From: Mycobacterium paraffinicum
GTDB taxonomy: Bacteria > Actinomycetota > Actinomycetes > Mycobacteriales > Mycobacteriaceae
Direction of reading: 5' to 3'
Assembly (NCBI RefSeq): GCF_001907675.1
Contig: NZ_MPNT01000019.1
Coordinates: 47,505 to 111,504, forward strand
Length of the DNA: 64,000 nucleotides
Shown: piece after piece, positions 24,876 through 35,150 of the stretch
Position numbering within the stretch: position 1 is the stretch's first letter
Layout: each line of letters begins with the position of its first letter
Notes under the pieces: generated by a model
Told to the model about the DNA's origin: nothing
Database searches by the model: none
Seen by the model: only the letters and a program-made list of their open reading frames with translations
Translations under genes and position numbers: made by a program

Positions 24876-27073
24876 GCCTGTTCCTCGGGTGCGCTGGTTC
24901 CTGTGGCAGTGTCGATGCTGGTGATGACCTGGACGGCGCGGTCGTAGTCGGCCTGCAGACGAGCGCGTTCGGCGGTTCGGGTTTTGCCGAGTTGGCCGAG
25001 GAAGGTTTTGGTGCGTTCGGCGTGCTCGGCCCAGACGGGCCGGTGGTGCTGGTGGTGGGTGGCCTGCGGGCAGCGTGCGGAGTCACACATGCCGATCATC
25101 GGCCGGTCCGCGGTCAGGGTGCCTGCAAGTTTCAGGCAGAGCGCGCGGGAGGGGTCGGTGAACCAGCAGTAGTTCGCTGGGCCGAGGTGCAGCGCCGTGG
25201 CGCGTTTGGACAGCAGGTTGAGGATGTCGCGGTCGTTGCGCTGGATCTTCGGCGCCGCAGTGGCTTTGGTGTTCGGGTCGGTGTCGATGGTGGCGAAGAA
25301 TTCGGTCAGGCTGCGGGCGCCGGGTCCGGCGGGCAGGATGCCTTGCTGGTAGTTGCGGAACTCGGCCAGCACGAGCTTGAGTATGTGGTCGGCCTCGAGC
25401 TTGTTGACCTCGGCCAGCAACTCTGCTTGAGCGCCGCCCGGTCGAGCCGCGTAGCCTTCCGTTGTCGCCGCGGCGATATGTTTGAGGTGCAGTTTTGCGG
25501 CGAGGACACCGCCAGGCCGGTAAGCCATCTCCAGGGCAACCGTTCTTCTGAGCATACGCAGTGCTACTGGTTCGTCGGGGATCGGGACGAGTCCGAGACG
25601 GGCTCCGGCCGGGGAATTCACCCAGGCGCGGAACCAGAGGTAGCGGACTCGGAAGCTGAACCGGGACAGCAGGAGAACACCGTCACGCGGGTCGTCGTGG
25701 AGCTGCTCGATGAGTTCGATCGCGCGGTGGACCGGTTCGATGACGACCCATTCGTCGTCGGTGCCGCCGAGGCCCTGACCTTTGATGATTTTGCTGGCGA
25801 TGCGATAGCACTTCAGGCCGGAGATCGGTTCCTCGACCCGGCGGCAGCCGACCCGCAGTTCCATCAGCTCACTGGCCCGCATTCCGGACGCGCCAGCCAG
25901 GACAACGATCGCTGCGGTGCGGGCGATGCCGACCATGGCGACCGCTTCGGACCGGTGCACTGGCAGTGTCCAAGGCAGCAAGGTCGCACCATCGGCGGCC
26001 GGGACTTCGGCGGCGTTGCGGCCGAAGATCTTCTCGACTCCGACGGTGTTGAGGGTGTCGATCAGCGGTTTGCGCAGTGTGGGCATCCATTTCGCCCAGA
26101 ACTGGACGTATCCGGCCTGCCGCGCCAGGGTCCCGGTGGAGACCGGCAGCAGCGGGTCGTTCGCGTCCCAGCCAGCCTTGAGTCTGCGGTTGACGTCGTG
26201 TTCTTCGAGCATCGGCAGCGGTGTGTCGGTCGCCCTGTGGTCGGCCAGCAGCATCGTGATGTCGCTGACCATCGCCGGGGAGCCGTGACGAAGCCCGGGG
26301 GCTCCGGTAGCCCAGACACGGTCGATCTTGCGGATCTGCTCGTTCAGCTCGACAACGTGCGGGCCGAGGATCTGCACCAGGTGCAGGGCCGCGGCCAGCA
26401 TCGGCTGCAGCACTTCGGCAGGAACGGCAGGTGTCTTGTTTCCGTCGCGACCAGAAGGCATTTCGGCGACCGCGGATGCTGTTGCGCCGCCCCAGGGGCG
26501 CAGATCGGCCGGAACCCGGTCGGCGGTGAACAGGTCACGGTAGTCGACCAGATCGACGATCATCTGCGCGGCTGCGCGCCGGACGCCTGGGCTCTGCTCG
26601 CCAACGATGACGCCGTCGGGGTCGATCACGTAGCGTCGGAACGCCAGGTATTCCTCGCAGAGGTGGGTGTCGAGCTCGGTGAGGGCAGTGATGCCCCGCT
26701 GATCGAGCCAGCCGAAGAACTTGCCGGCCTCGTAGAGGCGGCTGTAGCAGCTGGTCAGATGCAGTGGGGTGCGGTAGGCGCGTGGCAGACGGACCACGGC
26801 ATTGTGATTCGGGGCCAGCAGCGCCAGGATCAGCTCCTTGGCGACCAGCCGCCAGCGGGTGTCGGTGATGGTGGTGAAGTCGAATCGGCGTCGGTAAAGG
26901 GCCATTTGGACCGGGAGCCCGACCACGTCGGTGAAATCCCACAGGTCGTCGTCGAATACCGGTCGTGGCGTGCCGCCCGGCAGCGTGAGCCCGGCGTCGC
27001 GGCAGATGTCCGCGCCGGTGAACGGCGACCGTGGTTGAACGCCGGGTGCTGCGGTCGCGATTGTGCTCGTCAT
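24872..27073 (-). CDS. Tyrosine recombinase, third of the trio
   Basis: This 733-residue recombinase has a long N-terminal core-binding region. Its catalytic domain has box I SGMRASELMELR (conserved Arg) and a box-II region LRMLRRTVALEM, followed by LHLKHIAAATTEGYA, where the final Tyr is the probable nucleophile and Lys-His replaces Gly-His. A Cys/His-rich C-terminal segment (MCDSARCPQATHHQHH) could bind zinc. ATG 27073 overlaps the previous gene's TGA, so the 89-codon longer frame upstream is rejected. The frame is intact. Confidence 0.85.
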   Translation of the reverse strand: MTSTIATAAPGVQPRSPFTGADICRDAGLTLPGGTPRPVFDDDLWDFTDVVGLPVQMALYRRRFDFTTITDTRWRLVAKELILALLAPNHNAVVRLPRAYRTPLHLTSCYSRLYEAGKFFGWLDQRGITALTELDTHLCEEYLAFRRYVIDPDGVIVGEQSPGVRRAAAQMIVDLVDYRDLFTADRVPADLRPWGGATASAVAEMPSGRDGNKTPAVPAEVLQPMLAAALHLVQILGPHVVELNEQIRKIDRVWATGAPGLRHGSPAMVSDITMLLADHRATDTPLPMLEEHDVNRRLKAGWDANDPLLPVSTGTLARQAGYVQFWAKWMPTLRKPLIDTLNTVGVEKIFGRNAAEVPAADGATLLPWTLPVHRSEAVAMVGIARTAAIVVLAGASGMRASELMELRVGCRRVEEPISGLKCYRIASKIIKGQGLGGTDDEWVVIEPVHRAIELIEQLHDDPRDGVLLLSRFSFRVRYLWFRAWVNSPAGARLGLVPIPDEPVALRMLRRTVALEMAYRPGGVLAAKLHLKHIAAATTEGYAARPGGAQAELLAEVNKLEADHILKLVLAEFRNYQQGILPAGPGARSLTEFFATIDTDPNTKATAAPKIQRNDRDILNLLSKRATALHLGPANYCWFTDPSRALCLKLAGTLTADRPMIGMCDSARCPQATHHQHHRPVWAEHAERTKTFLGQLGKTRTAERARLQADYDRAVQVITSIDTATGTSAPEEQA

Positions 27074-28797
27074 GCGGTGCGTTCCTCTGGGCGCAAGGGG
27101 ATTTCGTCGTCGCTGTCGGTGACGCGTGCGGCTGCGACAGCGAGTTCGGCGGGGTCGAAGCGGTCGAGGATCTGGTCGATCCGGGCGGCGTAGGGGCCGA
27201 AGACGGTCATGAAGTGGGCGGCGGGCATCTGCTGCCACTGGCGCGAGAAGAATGCCTTGAGCCGCAGCAGGTTCACTGCGTGCCGCGGAGCGAACACCGC
27301 CAGCGGGCAGAGCAGGCAGACCCAGGGACGTGCCGGGCATGGTTTGCCTGCCGGCCCGTGTAACCCGGCCAGCTGATCGGCGCAGGCTGCGGTGAACACA
27401 TCCCGCGCGCCACCGACCAGCTCGGCGAGCACGCCTTCGTCGAGCTTCATCACCGCCAGCAGCTGCGGGTAACCCTCGGCGAGCGCCGCCGCGTCTTCCT
27501 CGGTGATCACGGCCGGAGGGTGCGCGCGGCGGAGGATGTCGTGCTGGGCGTCGGCGATGATCGTCTCGACGGCGTGGCGTTGACCGGGAGTCGTCGCCGA
27601 CAGGTAGTGGTCACCCTCGACCGCGGGCGTGTGGTTCGGGTCGATCGTGGCGCGCGCATTCCCGGTCCAGGACTTCTTGTCCCGCATCGCGTGATGGGTG
27701 GTGCGGATGCGGGACCGGTGCAGTTTCATCGGCTGACCGTCGTCGCCGACGATGCCATGGCGGCGCATCCACCGGCCAATCGCGGACCGGTTCACGTCAT
27801 CGAGGCGGCGGGAGTAGCCGGGCTGGCTCATCCCCAACCACAGCGTGGTGCGCTCGTCCGGCGGCACGAAGCTGCGCAACAGCGCCGAGTGCGCCAGCCA
27901 CTGCTCGAGCAACCGCACCGCCGGCCGCGGCAACGTCGCGCTCTCGGCGGCGGTGCGCCGTTTGATATAGGACAGCAGAACAGTCGAATCCCCGGCCCAG
28001 TCGATGTCCCCGATGTCCAAGTCGGCGATGCCGTCGGGGACGATGCCGGAATAGATCCCGAACAGCAGCCGGTAGGCGATCACGACCTCGAGATGCGGGA
28101 ACATCGCCAGCGCAGCCTCGTGGAAGACAGCGATGACTCCTCGATGACGGAAAACGTTGATGGACATGCCAATTTCCTCAGCAGCTTCGCTGCTGCCAAG
28201 CGGGCCGAGTGTCGACAACAGCCAGCAGAAGTTCTGATGAGTCCACGCACCCGTGCCCGGATGCCGCCCTCCGGCGGCGGACGCCAGCGCGCGCCGATGT
28301 GCCGCGTAGGAGTCGTCGACCTGCTGTCGGCAGGCCATGGTCAGCCGCTGCCATGCGCCCTCGGAATAGGGCGGCAACGGGCGCCGATTGCGCTGAATGT
28401 TGAAGTGCCGCCCTGCGGCCAGCTCCAGCACCCCCTCGCCGAGACGGCCGCCGGATCGCGCATAACCTTCCACCAAGTACCGAGTCAGCGCCTCCAGCCA
28501 GTTCGGGCCCGCCATCCAGAACTGCGCCAGCTGTCCGCGCCGCAGATCGCCGACACCGCCGGTGAAACCCTGATCAGAAAGTGTTCGCACCATCCTGTGC
28601 AACCCACGCACGTACTGGTCGACGGTGCCAGCAGTATCGACGCTGCCGTGAGGATGGATCAGCTCCACCAACCCGGTGGCCAGATCACGCACCAACCCGG
28701 GGTTCGGCAACCCCGTGAGATCGAATGCAGCTCTGCTGCCGTCGCTGAACACGCAGGCCAAACGCAGCGGATCATCGAGCACCGTCGTCGGCATCAC
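27070..28797 (-). CDS. Divergent tyrosine recombinase-like protein, second of the trio
   Basis: This 575-residue protein shows the fold order of a tyrosine recombinase (helical N-terminus, then LLFGIYSGIVPDGIADLDIG in the place of box I). The expected box-I arginine is replaced: PDGI is found instead of xRxxE. A later LHRSRIRTTHH segment and a GDHYLSATT tyrosine remain. A Cys motif near the C-terminus (CPARPWVCLLCPL) resembles TnpB-like proteins. It may be a structural rather than catalytic partner. The GTG start overlaps the previous stop (GTGA). Confidence 0.7.
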   Translation of the reverse strand: MMPTTVLDDPLRLACVFSDGSRAAFDLTGLPNPGLVRDLATGLVELIHPHGSVDTAGTVDQYVRGLHRMVRTLSDQGFTGGVGDLRRGQLAQFWMAGPNWLEALTRYLVEGYARSGGRLGEGVLELAAGRHFNIQRNRRPLPPYSEGAWQRLTMACRQQVDDSYAAHRRALASAAGGRHPGTGAWTHQNFCWLLSTLGPLGSSEAAEEIGMSINVFRHRGVIAVFHEAALAMFPHLEVVIAYRLLFGIYSGIVPDGIADLDIGDIDWAGDSTVLLSYIKRRTAAESATLPRPAVRLLEQWLAHSALLRSFVPPDERTTLWLGMSQPGYSRRLDDVNRSAIGRWMRRHGIVGDDGQPMKLHRSRIRTTHHAMRDKKSWTGNARATIDPNHTPAVEGDHYLSATTPGQRHAVETIIADAQHDILRRAHPPAVITEEDAAALAEGYPQLLAVMKLDEGVLAELVGGARDVFTAACADQLAGLHGPAGKPCPARPWVCLLCPLAVFAPRHAVNLLRLKAFFSRQWQQMPAAHFMTVFGPYAARIDQILDRFDPAELAVAAARVTDSDDEIPLRPEERTA

Positions 28798-30287
28798 AGC
28801 TCCTCTTCGGTGTCGTCGTCGAACTCGGCGTCGGCTTCCCGCTGTGCGGCGGTATCCTCGGTGAGTCCCGCTGCGGCTCCGGCGGTTTCGTAGGCTTGCC
28901 GGTAAATCCGCGTCGTATCAAGACGTTTCAGGTATTTCTCGGTCGTCAGAACCGTGGAATGCCCGAGCAAATCGCGCAGCACCAGCAGCGGGTCGGCCTT
29001 GGTCAGGTAGAACACCAGCGCTGCGTCGGCGTCGGTGTCGCATACCAGCTTCGCTGCCTGTCGGTAATAGCCGGTCACCAGATATTCCAGCGTCTGCATC
29101 GAGAACGAGTGGCGGAGTCGGTGCGGGTGGACGTGCGGGAACCGTGGTTCGAACCGTGCGCGGATCCGGTCGGAGGTGCGTTCGAACACCGTCGCCCACG
29201 CCGTGAACGGGCCACCATCACCCTTCACCGCTAGCAGGCACGACCCGCCCTCGGGTGCCACCAGCCGCCGTCGCTCGGCCGGGGTGAGCGACTCCCAGGA
29301 CCGGCGGACGCCGTTGATCCGGCCGCCACGGGCGTCCGGTTCGGTGACCTGCAGCGGTTCGCCCCGGCGTCGTGGTGGCCGCCAGGCCGATCCGTCGGTG
29401 ACGGCAGCGCGGTCGAGCTGCAGGTAGTCGTGCAGCCCGGCCAAGGCGTCGTAGGAGATCCAGGTGGTTCTGAACTTGCGGCCCTTGGTGATTCCCGCAG
29501 GCACCGGAAACGGGATCGGGATCACCGTCGGCGCCGGCGGCAGAGCCGGGATTTCCCACGGCAGCAGATGTGTGAACTCGCCCAGCCGCAACCCGGTCGC
29601 CAGCGCGAGGTCCCCGATCGCGGCGTTGCGGGTCATCTCCCGGCCCGCGAACCCGGTGTCGCGGGTGCCATCCGGCGCCAAACCGCGCAACCCCTTCCGG
29701 AACAGGTCGGTGAAGTCCGGCTCCAAATACTTGATGGTCACATGCGGTTTCGGGGTGCGGCGCACCGCCAAGTTCACCCGGACATCGCGGCCGGTGCCGG
29801 CGAAGACCGCTCGCGCGGATCGGTAGGTGAACGGCTCCGCCTCGGCGTATCCCTCGTCCATCGCCCACCGGTAGAACAGCGACAGGATGCTCATGTGCTG
29901 CGCCCACGTGGTCGCCGCGAATCTCGCCCGGATTGCTCCGGCGGCGCGGTGCTCGGCGTATCGGCTCAGCCCTGCCTTGAGCCGGTCTCGCGAATCGAAC
30001 AGGCCCACACCGTGTTCGGCGAGGAATTCCGTCCATTCCTTGACCGCCCGCGCGTAGTTCTCCCACGAACTCGGCGCCGGAGCCCCGCTGGCCGGAAGCA
30101 GCCGCAACCACCGATTGATCACCGTCGTCGGCCGCGGCACGGCCGGGCCGTCCTCGAACAGCAAGTCGTCATCGATCAGCACCGGCATCCCCTCTGGGAT
30201 CACCGGCCGGTGCTCGACACCCCAGGACTGCCAGCCCTGCGACGAGAAAAAGCTCAAGATCACGACTGGAGACCATACAAACACCAC
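28794..30287 (-). CDS. Tyrosine recombinase, first of the trio
   Basis: This recombinase of up to 497 residues has all the expected catalytic boxes: core-binding domain (SSWENYARAVKEWTEFLAEH), box I ATGLRLGEFTHL, box II HPHRLRHSFSMQ, then DLLGHSTVLTTEKYLKR with the nucleophilic Tyr. The longest frame starts at GTG 30287; a later GTG near 30263 is an equally good start. It lies about 70 bases from the element end. A short acidic tail (DDDTEEEL) closes it. Confidence 0.85.
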   Translation of the reverse strand: MVFVWSPVVILSFFSSQGWQSWGVEHRPVIPEGMPVLIDDDLLFEDGPAVPRPTTVINRWLRLLPASGAPAPSSWENYARAVKEWTEFLAEHGVGLFDSRDRLKAGLSRYAEHRAAGAIRARFAATTWAQHMSILSLFYRWAMDEGYAEAEPFTYRSARAVFAGTGRDVRVNLAVRRTPKPHVTIKYLEPDFTDLFRKGLRGLAPDGTRDTGFAGREMTRNAAIGDLALATGLRLGEFTHLLPWEIPALPPAPTVIPIPFPVPAGITKGRKFRTTWISYDALAGLHDYLQLDRAAVTDGSAWRPPRRRGEPLQVTEPDARGGRINGVRRSWESLTPAERRRLVAPEGGSCLLAVKGDGGPFTAWATVFERTSDRIRARFEPRFPHVHPHRLRHSFSMQTLEYLVTGYYRQAAKLVCDTDADAALVFYLTKADPLLVLRDLLGHSTVLTTEKYLKRLDTTRIYRQAYETAGAAAGLTEDTAAQREADAEFDDDTEEEL

Positions 30288-30366
30288 ACGGCCTCACCAA
30301 AGCAGAAACGCCGAGCACGCCCGGGCCTTTCAGGCCAATCGCAACACGGGAACTAAGCGGGGACAA

Positions 30367-32202
30367 TGTGCCGGTAGGCGTAGGGCACGATCTTGGTCAT
30401 GTCAAACTCGACTCCATCGCGGGTGCGCAGTGTCGGCAGGTCGGCCACCCAGTCGCGGTGGCGCGCCTGCAGGGTGGTTCTGCTGATTGCCTTGTGCCCG
30501 TCGGGATTTCGATAGGGCGTGGGCAGCAGCTTCAGCTTCGCGGCCAGGGTGTGGGGGAAGCGTTGACGGATTCGTTGTTGTTGGCCGGTGATCACCGCGG
30601 CGGTGGCCGTGCTGATCGGCAGCCGTCGGCCGAGCCGGTTGGCTTTGATGTTGTCGTAGACCAGTACGTCGCCGCCGTCTTTGTCGCGGGCCAGGCAATC
30701 CAGCGGCAGATTGAGGATGTCCTCGGGGCGGCGGCCGGTGTCGATGCCGATCTGGGTGGCGACCCTGACCTCGACGGGTTCGAGGGAGTCGAGGTTGGCG
30801 CACAGGACGGCCATGATCTCCGGTGGCAGGCATCGGCCGGGCTCGCCGCGTTCGGGGTCGGCGGGGATGTCGGCGCGTTCGATGGCGCAGTCGCCGGGCA
30901 ACCCGGCCGCCGGCCGTCCGGTTCTCGTCAGCCCCAGGGATCGGATCCCGGCCAACACCTGCCGCATGTCACGGCAGATCATGTTGCGGCGGTAGCGACC
31001 GATCTGGCCGGTGAACTCCAGATGGCCGAGCCGGTTGAGGAATCCCTCCAAGTCGGTCCGGCCCAGCGCGGTCGGGTCAAGCCCGTGATCGGGTCGGCGA
31101 TGCAAGTGCTCGGACAGCAGCCCGATGCTGTTGATCTTGCCGCGAACGCGAGAGGCGCCGCTGCCGCGGTGCTGGGGCAGTTGCTCGGCAGCCCACCGCT
31201 TCGCGGCCCCGGCCAGCCAGGGCTGGGTGATCTTGGTGAACGACAGCGTGCCGGGGTACCGAAGATCGCCAGATCCCAGCGGTCCTTATCCTGCTCGACA
31301 CCCGGATCGGCCAACACGCGGCGGGCGTCGCGGGCGAACGAGGCCAGCACCGAGCGTGCACGCTTGCCGGGAGCCAGGCCCGGATCGCAGTCGTGGATCG
31401 AGCCGACCTGGTGGCGACGCAGCGTGTCGCAGACCGCTCGCAGCACAACGTCGGTGAGCCGCAAGCCATCCCTAACACGGGTCTGCAAGCCCGTCAGCAC
31501 TTCCACAACTACCAGGGAAGGCAGCGCCCGCAGGTTGACCTGCCCCGGCTCGGCCACGCCCGATTCCCGGACCCGCCACCACTGTTCATCGAGTTCGGCA
31601 TGCTCTTGCTGGTCCACGCTCCATCGCTGATAGTGGGTCGTGCAGTAGCCGATCGCGCCGTCGGCCGTGCGGGTGCACGCCGGCACCAGGCATGCCGGCA
31701 GCGGCGGCCTTGGCCGCACTCGCGGATCGCTCACGAACTGTTCCAGCGAGATCGGGATGCGCCTGCCCCGGAACTGTTGGGCGTGCGGTTCACACATCAC
31801 CGCGTCCCGCACCGTCGGCGTGCACCGGCACTGCGGGACGGCGCAGCGTTCCGCGGGAACCGGTGCGGCGGGCAGGCTTTCGGCAGCGGCGATGTCCTCG
31901 ACGCTCATGCCCATGCCGGTCAGCCTGGTGAAACATCGGTGGCAGATCTCGGGGGCGTCGTTGTGGACGGTTCCGACGCATCGTTCCACCCGGCACACCT
32001 TCCGGCCGAGCAGCCGATGCTGCGCGGGCAAGTACAGCACCCGGGTCACCGGATCCCATCCGGCCTCGTCAAGCAGTCCTTGGTCCAGCGCCCTGGCCAG
32101 GTGCGTGGCCGCGCCACTCAGGGCGGCCCCGTCCAACACATGCGCGAACTTGCAGGATTCCTCATCGCCCGGGATCGTCCTGGCCGACGTCACGGCGGTC
32201 AC
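30367..32202 (-). pseudogene. Recombinase B of outer element, N-terminal piece, frameshifted
   Basis: The N-terminal region has repeated Cys-x(4)-Cys...Cys-x-x-His knuckles (CLVPACTRTADGAIGYCTTH) like the recombinase B of the 4.0 kb element. A single-base loss near 31259 shifts the frame: reading one frame gives LAIFG, and the other resumes as YPGTLSFTKITQPWLAG and continues through GRRPEDILNLPLDC (box I) to VPYAYRH, where the inner element interrupts it. The other piece is at 23596-24263. The 5' end overlaps the recombinase A stop. Confidence 0.85.
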
Positions 32203-33378
32203 CGGCTCGCTCCGGTCTGTTCGCGGGGGCTGGGCACCGCGTCCACCGCGGCCCGCAGTCGAGATGCGTCCGGATGCAGGTAGATCTGGGACGAGGAGAC
32301 AGCCGCGTGTCCGAGCAAATCAGCGACCACGTCGATACCGGCCCCGGCGTCGACGACGTTGCTGCCGTAGGCGTGTCGCAGCTGGTGCGGGCGGACCGGG
32401 GTGTCCAATCCGGCCCGGCGGGAGACCGCTGCCATCAGCTCGCCGATCGCGTCGGGCCGCATCGGCGCGCCGACGCGGCCGCGGAACAGGTTGACGAACA
32501 CGAAATCACTACCCGCCGCGGCCGGAACTCGCATGCGCTCGAACTCGTAGACGTCGAATGCTTGCACGACAAGGAAATCCAGCGGCACCACCCGCTGTCG
32601 GCGCGATTTGGCCCACGCCCCGTTCGGGTTGTCGTCTCGGCGCACCACATGCAGATGCGCCCGAGCGACCTCGCATCCCAACCGGCGCGAATCCACCAGC
32701 AGGTGCACATCACTGCGCCGCAGCCCGCACACCTCGCCCCGACGCAGCCCGCCCCTGGCCATCAGCAGCACGATCAGCTTGTCCCGCGTGGACCGGCAGG
32801 CCCGCAGCAGCGCGACGATCTGCTCATCGCTGGCCCGATCGATCGTCGTTTCCGGTTCCCGCAACCGGTGCCGGGCCCGCATCCGCCATGCCAGGTGGCC
32901 ATCGTCGTTGCGGGCTTCCGCCGGCAGGTCTCGGTCATCGGCCACCTCGTACAGCATCGACACCAAACCCGCCGAGCCGTTGCCGGTCGCGACCGCGTGC
33001 ACCACCATCCCCCGCACCGCGGTGAGCACCCCGTTGATCCGCGATGGGCCCCGCGCCGGGGCGGCCCCCGGACCGGCCAACACCACTCCCGAAGCGACGT
33101 CATCGACGCCCGCTGGCCAGCGGTCCGGCATGGGCCAGCCACGTCATGAACAACGCGAACTGCTCGACACCGGCCTGCCAGGACCGGCCCGTCCTGGCGC
33201 ACCAGCGCAGGAACAACGCGATCGCGTGTGCATACGCCTTCGTCGTGGATTCCGCGCCGTCGCGGCCGAACCGCTGATGCCGCAGATACTCATCGGCGAT
33301 GCCGACTACCTGCAGATCCTCATCCAGCACCGTCCAATACCGTTGCCCGGACGGCAAACTCACCGGAAACGCTCGCAT
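32199..33378 (-). pseudogene. Recombinase A of outer element, frameshifted
   Basis: Two overlapping frames make one tyrosine recombinase of about 392 residues. 33378-33100 gives the core-binding domain (STTKAYAHAIALFLRWCART to MTWLAHAG), and 33131-32199 gives the rest, with box I ARGGLRRGEVCGL, box II PHQLRHAYGSN and LLGHAAVSSSQIYLH. The whole span is 1180 bases, one more than a multiple of three, consistent with a single inserted base near 33110-33130. It could also be an assembly error. Confidence 0.8.
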
Positions 33379-33519
33379 GGGCCCTCGCTTTCAAGTCGAC
33401 AGTCAGAAACGACTACCAGCCACGAGCACCACACCCACGGAGAAACGCCGCACCGCCCACCAGATCACCCACTACGAGCGACGTCATGCAACAGGTCGCA
33501 GACCCCCGGAGAAGGCTTG

Positions 33520-33919
33520 CGGCGCCAAGAGGCGGTGGGGCTAGACCTGGTGGATCTGAGATCGAATCCAAAGCTACCGTCCTACGGGCGTTTTGGCGGC
33601 GTATTCGTCCGATTCGGAAAAGCGTCCCGCGGTAGTTCGCCGAAGCGACGCGTCGTGCTGACGGTGCCGGAAATGGACTGGATTGTCCAGGTTTTCGAGT
33701 CCTACCTGGAGGAGGTTCGTCCATGCTTTCGAGCGGGCCGGCATCCGGCGTTATGGGTCACCGAACGTTGCGGCCGTCTCTCCAGACGCGCCGCGAACGA
33801 GGCCTTTGTGGCTGCGCGTGACGCCGCGGGGTTGCCGCAGGAGCTGGACCTGCATTCGCTGCGCCAGACCCTACGTCACACACCTGACCGAATTCGATTA
33901 CCCGGAGCGCTTCGTGCAA
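33520..33919 (+). pseudogene. Tyrosine integrase, piece 2 of 3 (middle)
   Basis: This piece reads RRQEAVGLDLVDLRSNPKLP and on to LDLHSLR, the box-I to box-II part of the split integrase. An extra base near 33866-33872 shifts the frame; the correct text resumes as YVTHLTEFDYPERFVQ. It is interrupted after the FVQ codons by the 4.0 kb element and continues at 37935 with HQVGHSYAS. Without that element the catalytic domain would be complete. Confidence 0.9.
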
Positions 33920-34040
33920 GTTCTCTCGAGCCCGCACAGGGGTGTCCACGACGTGCAACACGCACGTGGCGTTGGCGGCGATCTTCGTGGCGGAGGTGGT
34001 TATCTGCAGCGGTCCATCACGCAGATTCCACGGAGGTTTG

Positions 34041-35150
34041 ATGCTTGTGCAACGGGTACTGATGCCCACTTCGTCGCTTGAATCCTGGACGGTCCTCGGC
34101 GACGGAGGCGGCTCGGTGGAGCCAATCGAGCGCTACCTGGCCTATCTGACCGACATCGAGCGGTCCCCGAACACGGTCAAGGCCTATGCGCACGACCTGA
34201 AGGACTGGTTCGTCTTCCTCGACGCTCGCAGCCTGAACTGGCGCGAGGTCCGATTGGAGGATCTCGGGGAGTTCGTGTCCTGGCTGCGGCTGCCGCCGGC
34301 TGGCCGGGCTGGCGCAGTGGTGCTGTTGCCCTCGGCTGAGCATCACTGCTCTGCGGGAACCGTCAACCGGAAGCTGGCGGCGATCAGCGGCCTCTACACG
34401 TTTCACGCCCGGCACGGAGTCGACCTCGGCGACTTGGTCACTGAACTGCACCCAGGTCGGCGCCGGCGCTCGGGATGGAAGCCGTTCCTCTACCACCTGA
34501 GCAGCGGCCAGCCGGAGCGGCGGCGCACGATCAAGCTCCGGACCCCGCGTCAGCATCCGACCATTCTGACCGCCGGTCAGGTGCAGGCGATCCTAGATGC
34601 CTGCATCCACCTGCGGGATCGCTTGTTGTGGGCGTTGTTGTGGGACACAGGGATTCGGATTGGTGAAGCGCTAGGTCTGCGTCACGAGGACGTGGCCGCT
34701 GCCGAGGGTGAGTTGACGGTCGCGCCGCGATCCAACGACAACAGGGCGCGCGCCAAGTCGGCGACACCGCGCACCATCCCGATCAGCCCGCAGCTCATCC
34801 GCCTCTACGCCGACTACCTGCACGACGAATACGGCGATCTGGACTCCGACTACGTGTTCGTCAACCTCTGGGGCGAACCGTTCGGGCACCCGTGGGGCTA
34901 TCCCGCGGTCTACGACCTGGTGTTGCGGCTGCGCCGGAGCACCGGCATCGACTTCGATCCCCACTGGTATCGGCACACCTACGCCACGCGTTTGCTCCGC
35001 CAGAACACCCCGATCGAGGTCGTCAGCACGCTGCTGGGGCACTCCTCGATCGCGACCACGATGGACATTTACGGGCATCTGTCCGTCGAGGACGCCCGCC
35101 GGGCTCTGGAGGCGGCCGGCTTCCTGACCGGGCAGGAGGTGCAGTGGTGA
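34041..35150 (+). CDS. tnpA: Tyrosine recombinase A (TnpA-like)
   Basis: The protein has 369 residues. The core-binding domain includes SPNTVKAYAHDLKDWFVFLD. The catalytic boxes are intact: DTGIRIGEALGL, HWYRHTYATRL and LLGHSSIATTMDIYGH, ending with the Tyr nucleophile. ATG 34041 is preceded by GGAGG (34033-34037) and is preferred over the longer frame from 33942, which runs into the integrase sequence. It is predicted to act with recombinase B on the element ends by site-specific strand exchange. The stop overlaps the next GTG (GTGA). Confidence 0.9.
   Translation: MLVQRVLMPTSSLESWTVLGDGGGSVEPIERYLAYLTDIERSPNTVKAYAHDLKDWFVFLDARSLNWREVRLEDLGEFVSWLRLPPAGRAGAVVLLPSAEHHCSAGTVNRKLAAISGLYTFHARHGVDLGDLVTELHPGRRRRSGWKPFLYHLSSGQPERRRTIKLRTPRQHPTILTAGQVQAILDACIHLRDRLLWALLWDTGIRIGEALGLRHEDVAAAEGELTVAPRSNDNRARAKSATPRTIPISPQLIRLYADYLHDEYGDLDSDYVFVNLWGEPFGHPWGYPAVYDLVLRLRRSTGIDFDPHWYRHTYATRLLRQNTPIEVVSTLLGHSSIATTMDIYGHLSVEDARRALEAAGFLTGQEVQW

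Larger units (their letters stand above)
24264..30366 (-). mobile_element. 6.1 kb inner element: three recombinases plus DUF6262-like gene
   Basis: Ends are TTGTCTCCGC at 24264-24273 and GCGGGGACAA at 30357-30366 (9 of 10 in inverted orientation). It is inserted in the box-II motif of the outer element's recombinase B gene. It carries four leftward genes joined by 4-base stop-start overlaps, all with intact frames, so it looks younger than the element it sits in. Three recombinases in a row recall RIT (recombinase in trio) elements; the added small coiled-coil gene recalls Tn554. Confidence 0.8.
22892..33514 (-). mobile_element. 10.6 kb Tn554/RIT-like recombinase element in integrase box I
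   Basis: Ends are CTCTCCGGGG (22892-22901) and its near-mirror CCCCGGAGAA (33504-33513), 9 of 10 matching. The flanks rejoin in frame to give VYAYGL-RRQEAVGLD. The element encodes, leftward, a recombinase A-like gene (frameshifted), a recombinase B-like gene (split by a further element and frameshifted) and a DUF6262/TnpC-like protein. No target duplication is visible, as expected for tyrosine-recombinase transposition. Boundaries are good to a few bases. Confidence 0.8.

Noticed and set aside
24992..27193. 733-codon open frame on the plus strand
   Set aside because: It is the mirror of a well-supported recombinase gene; such frames are common in high-GC DNA and it has no domain pattern.
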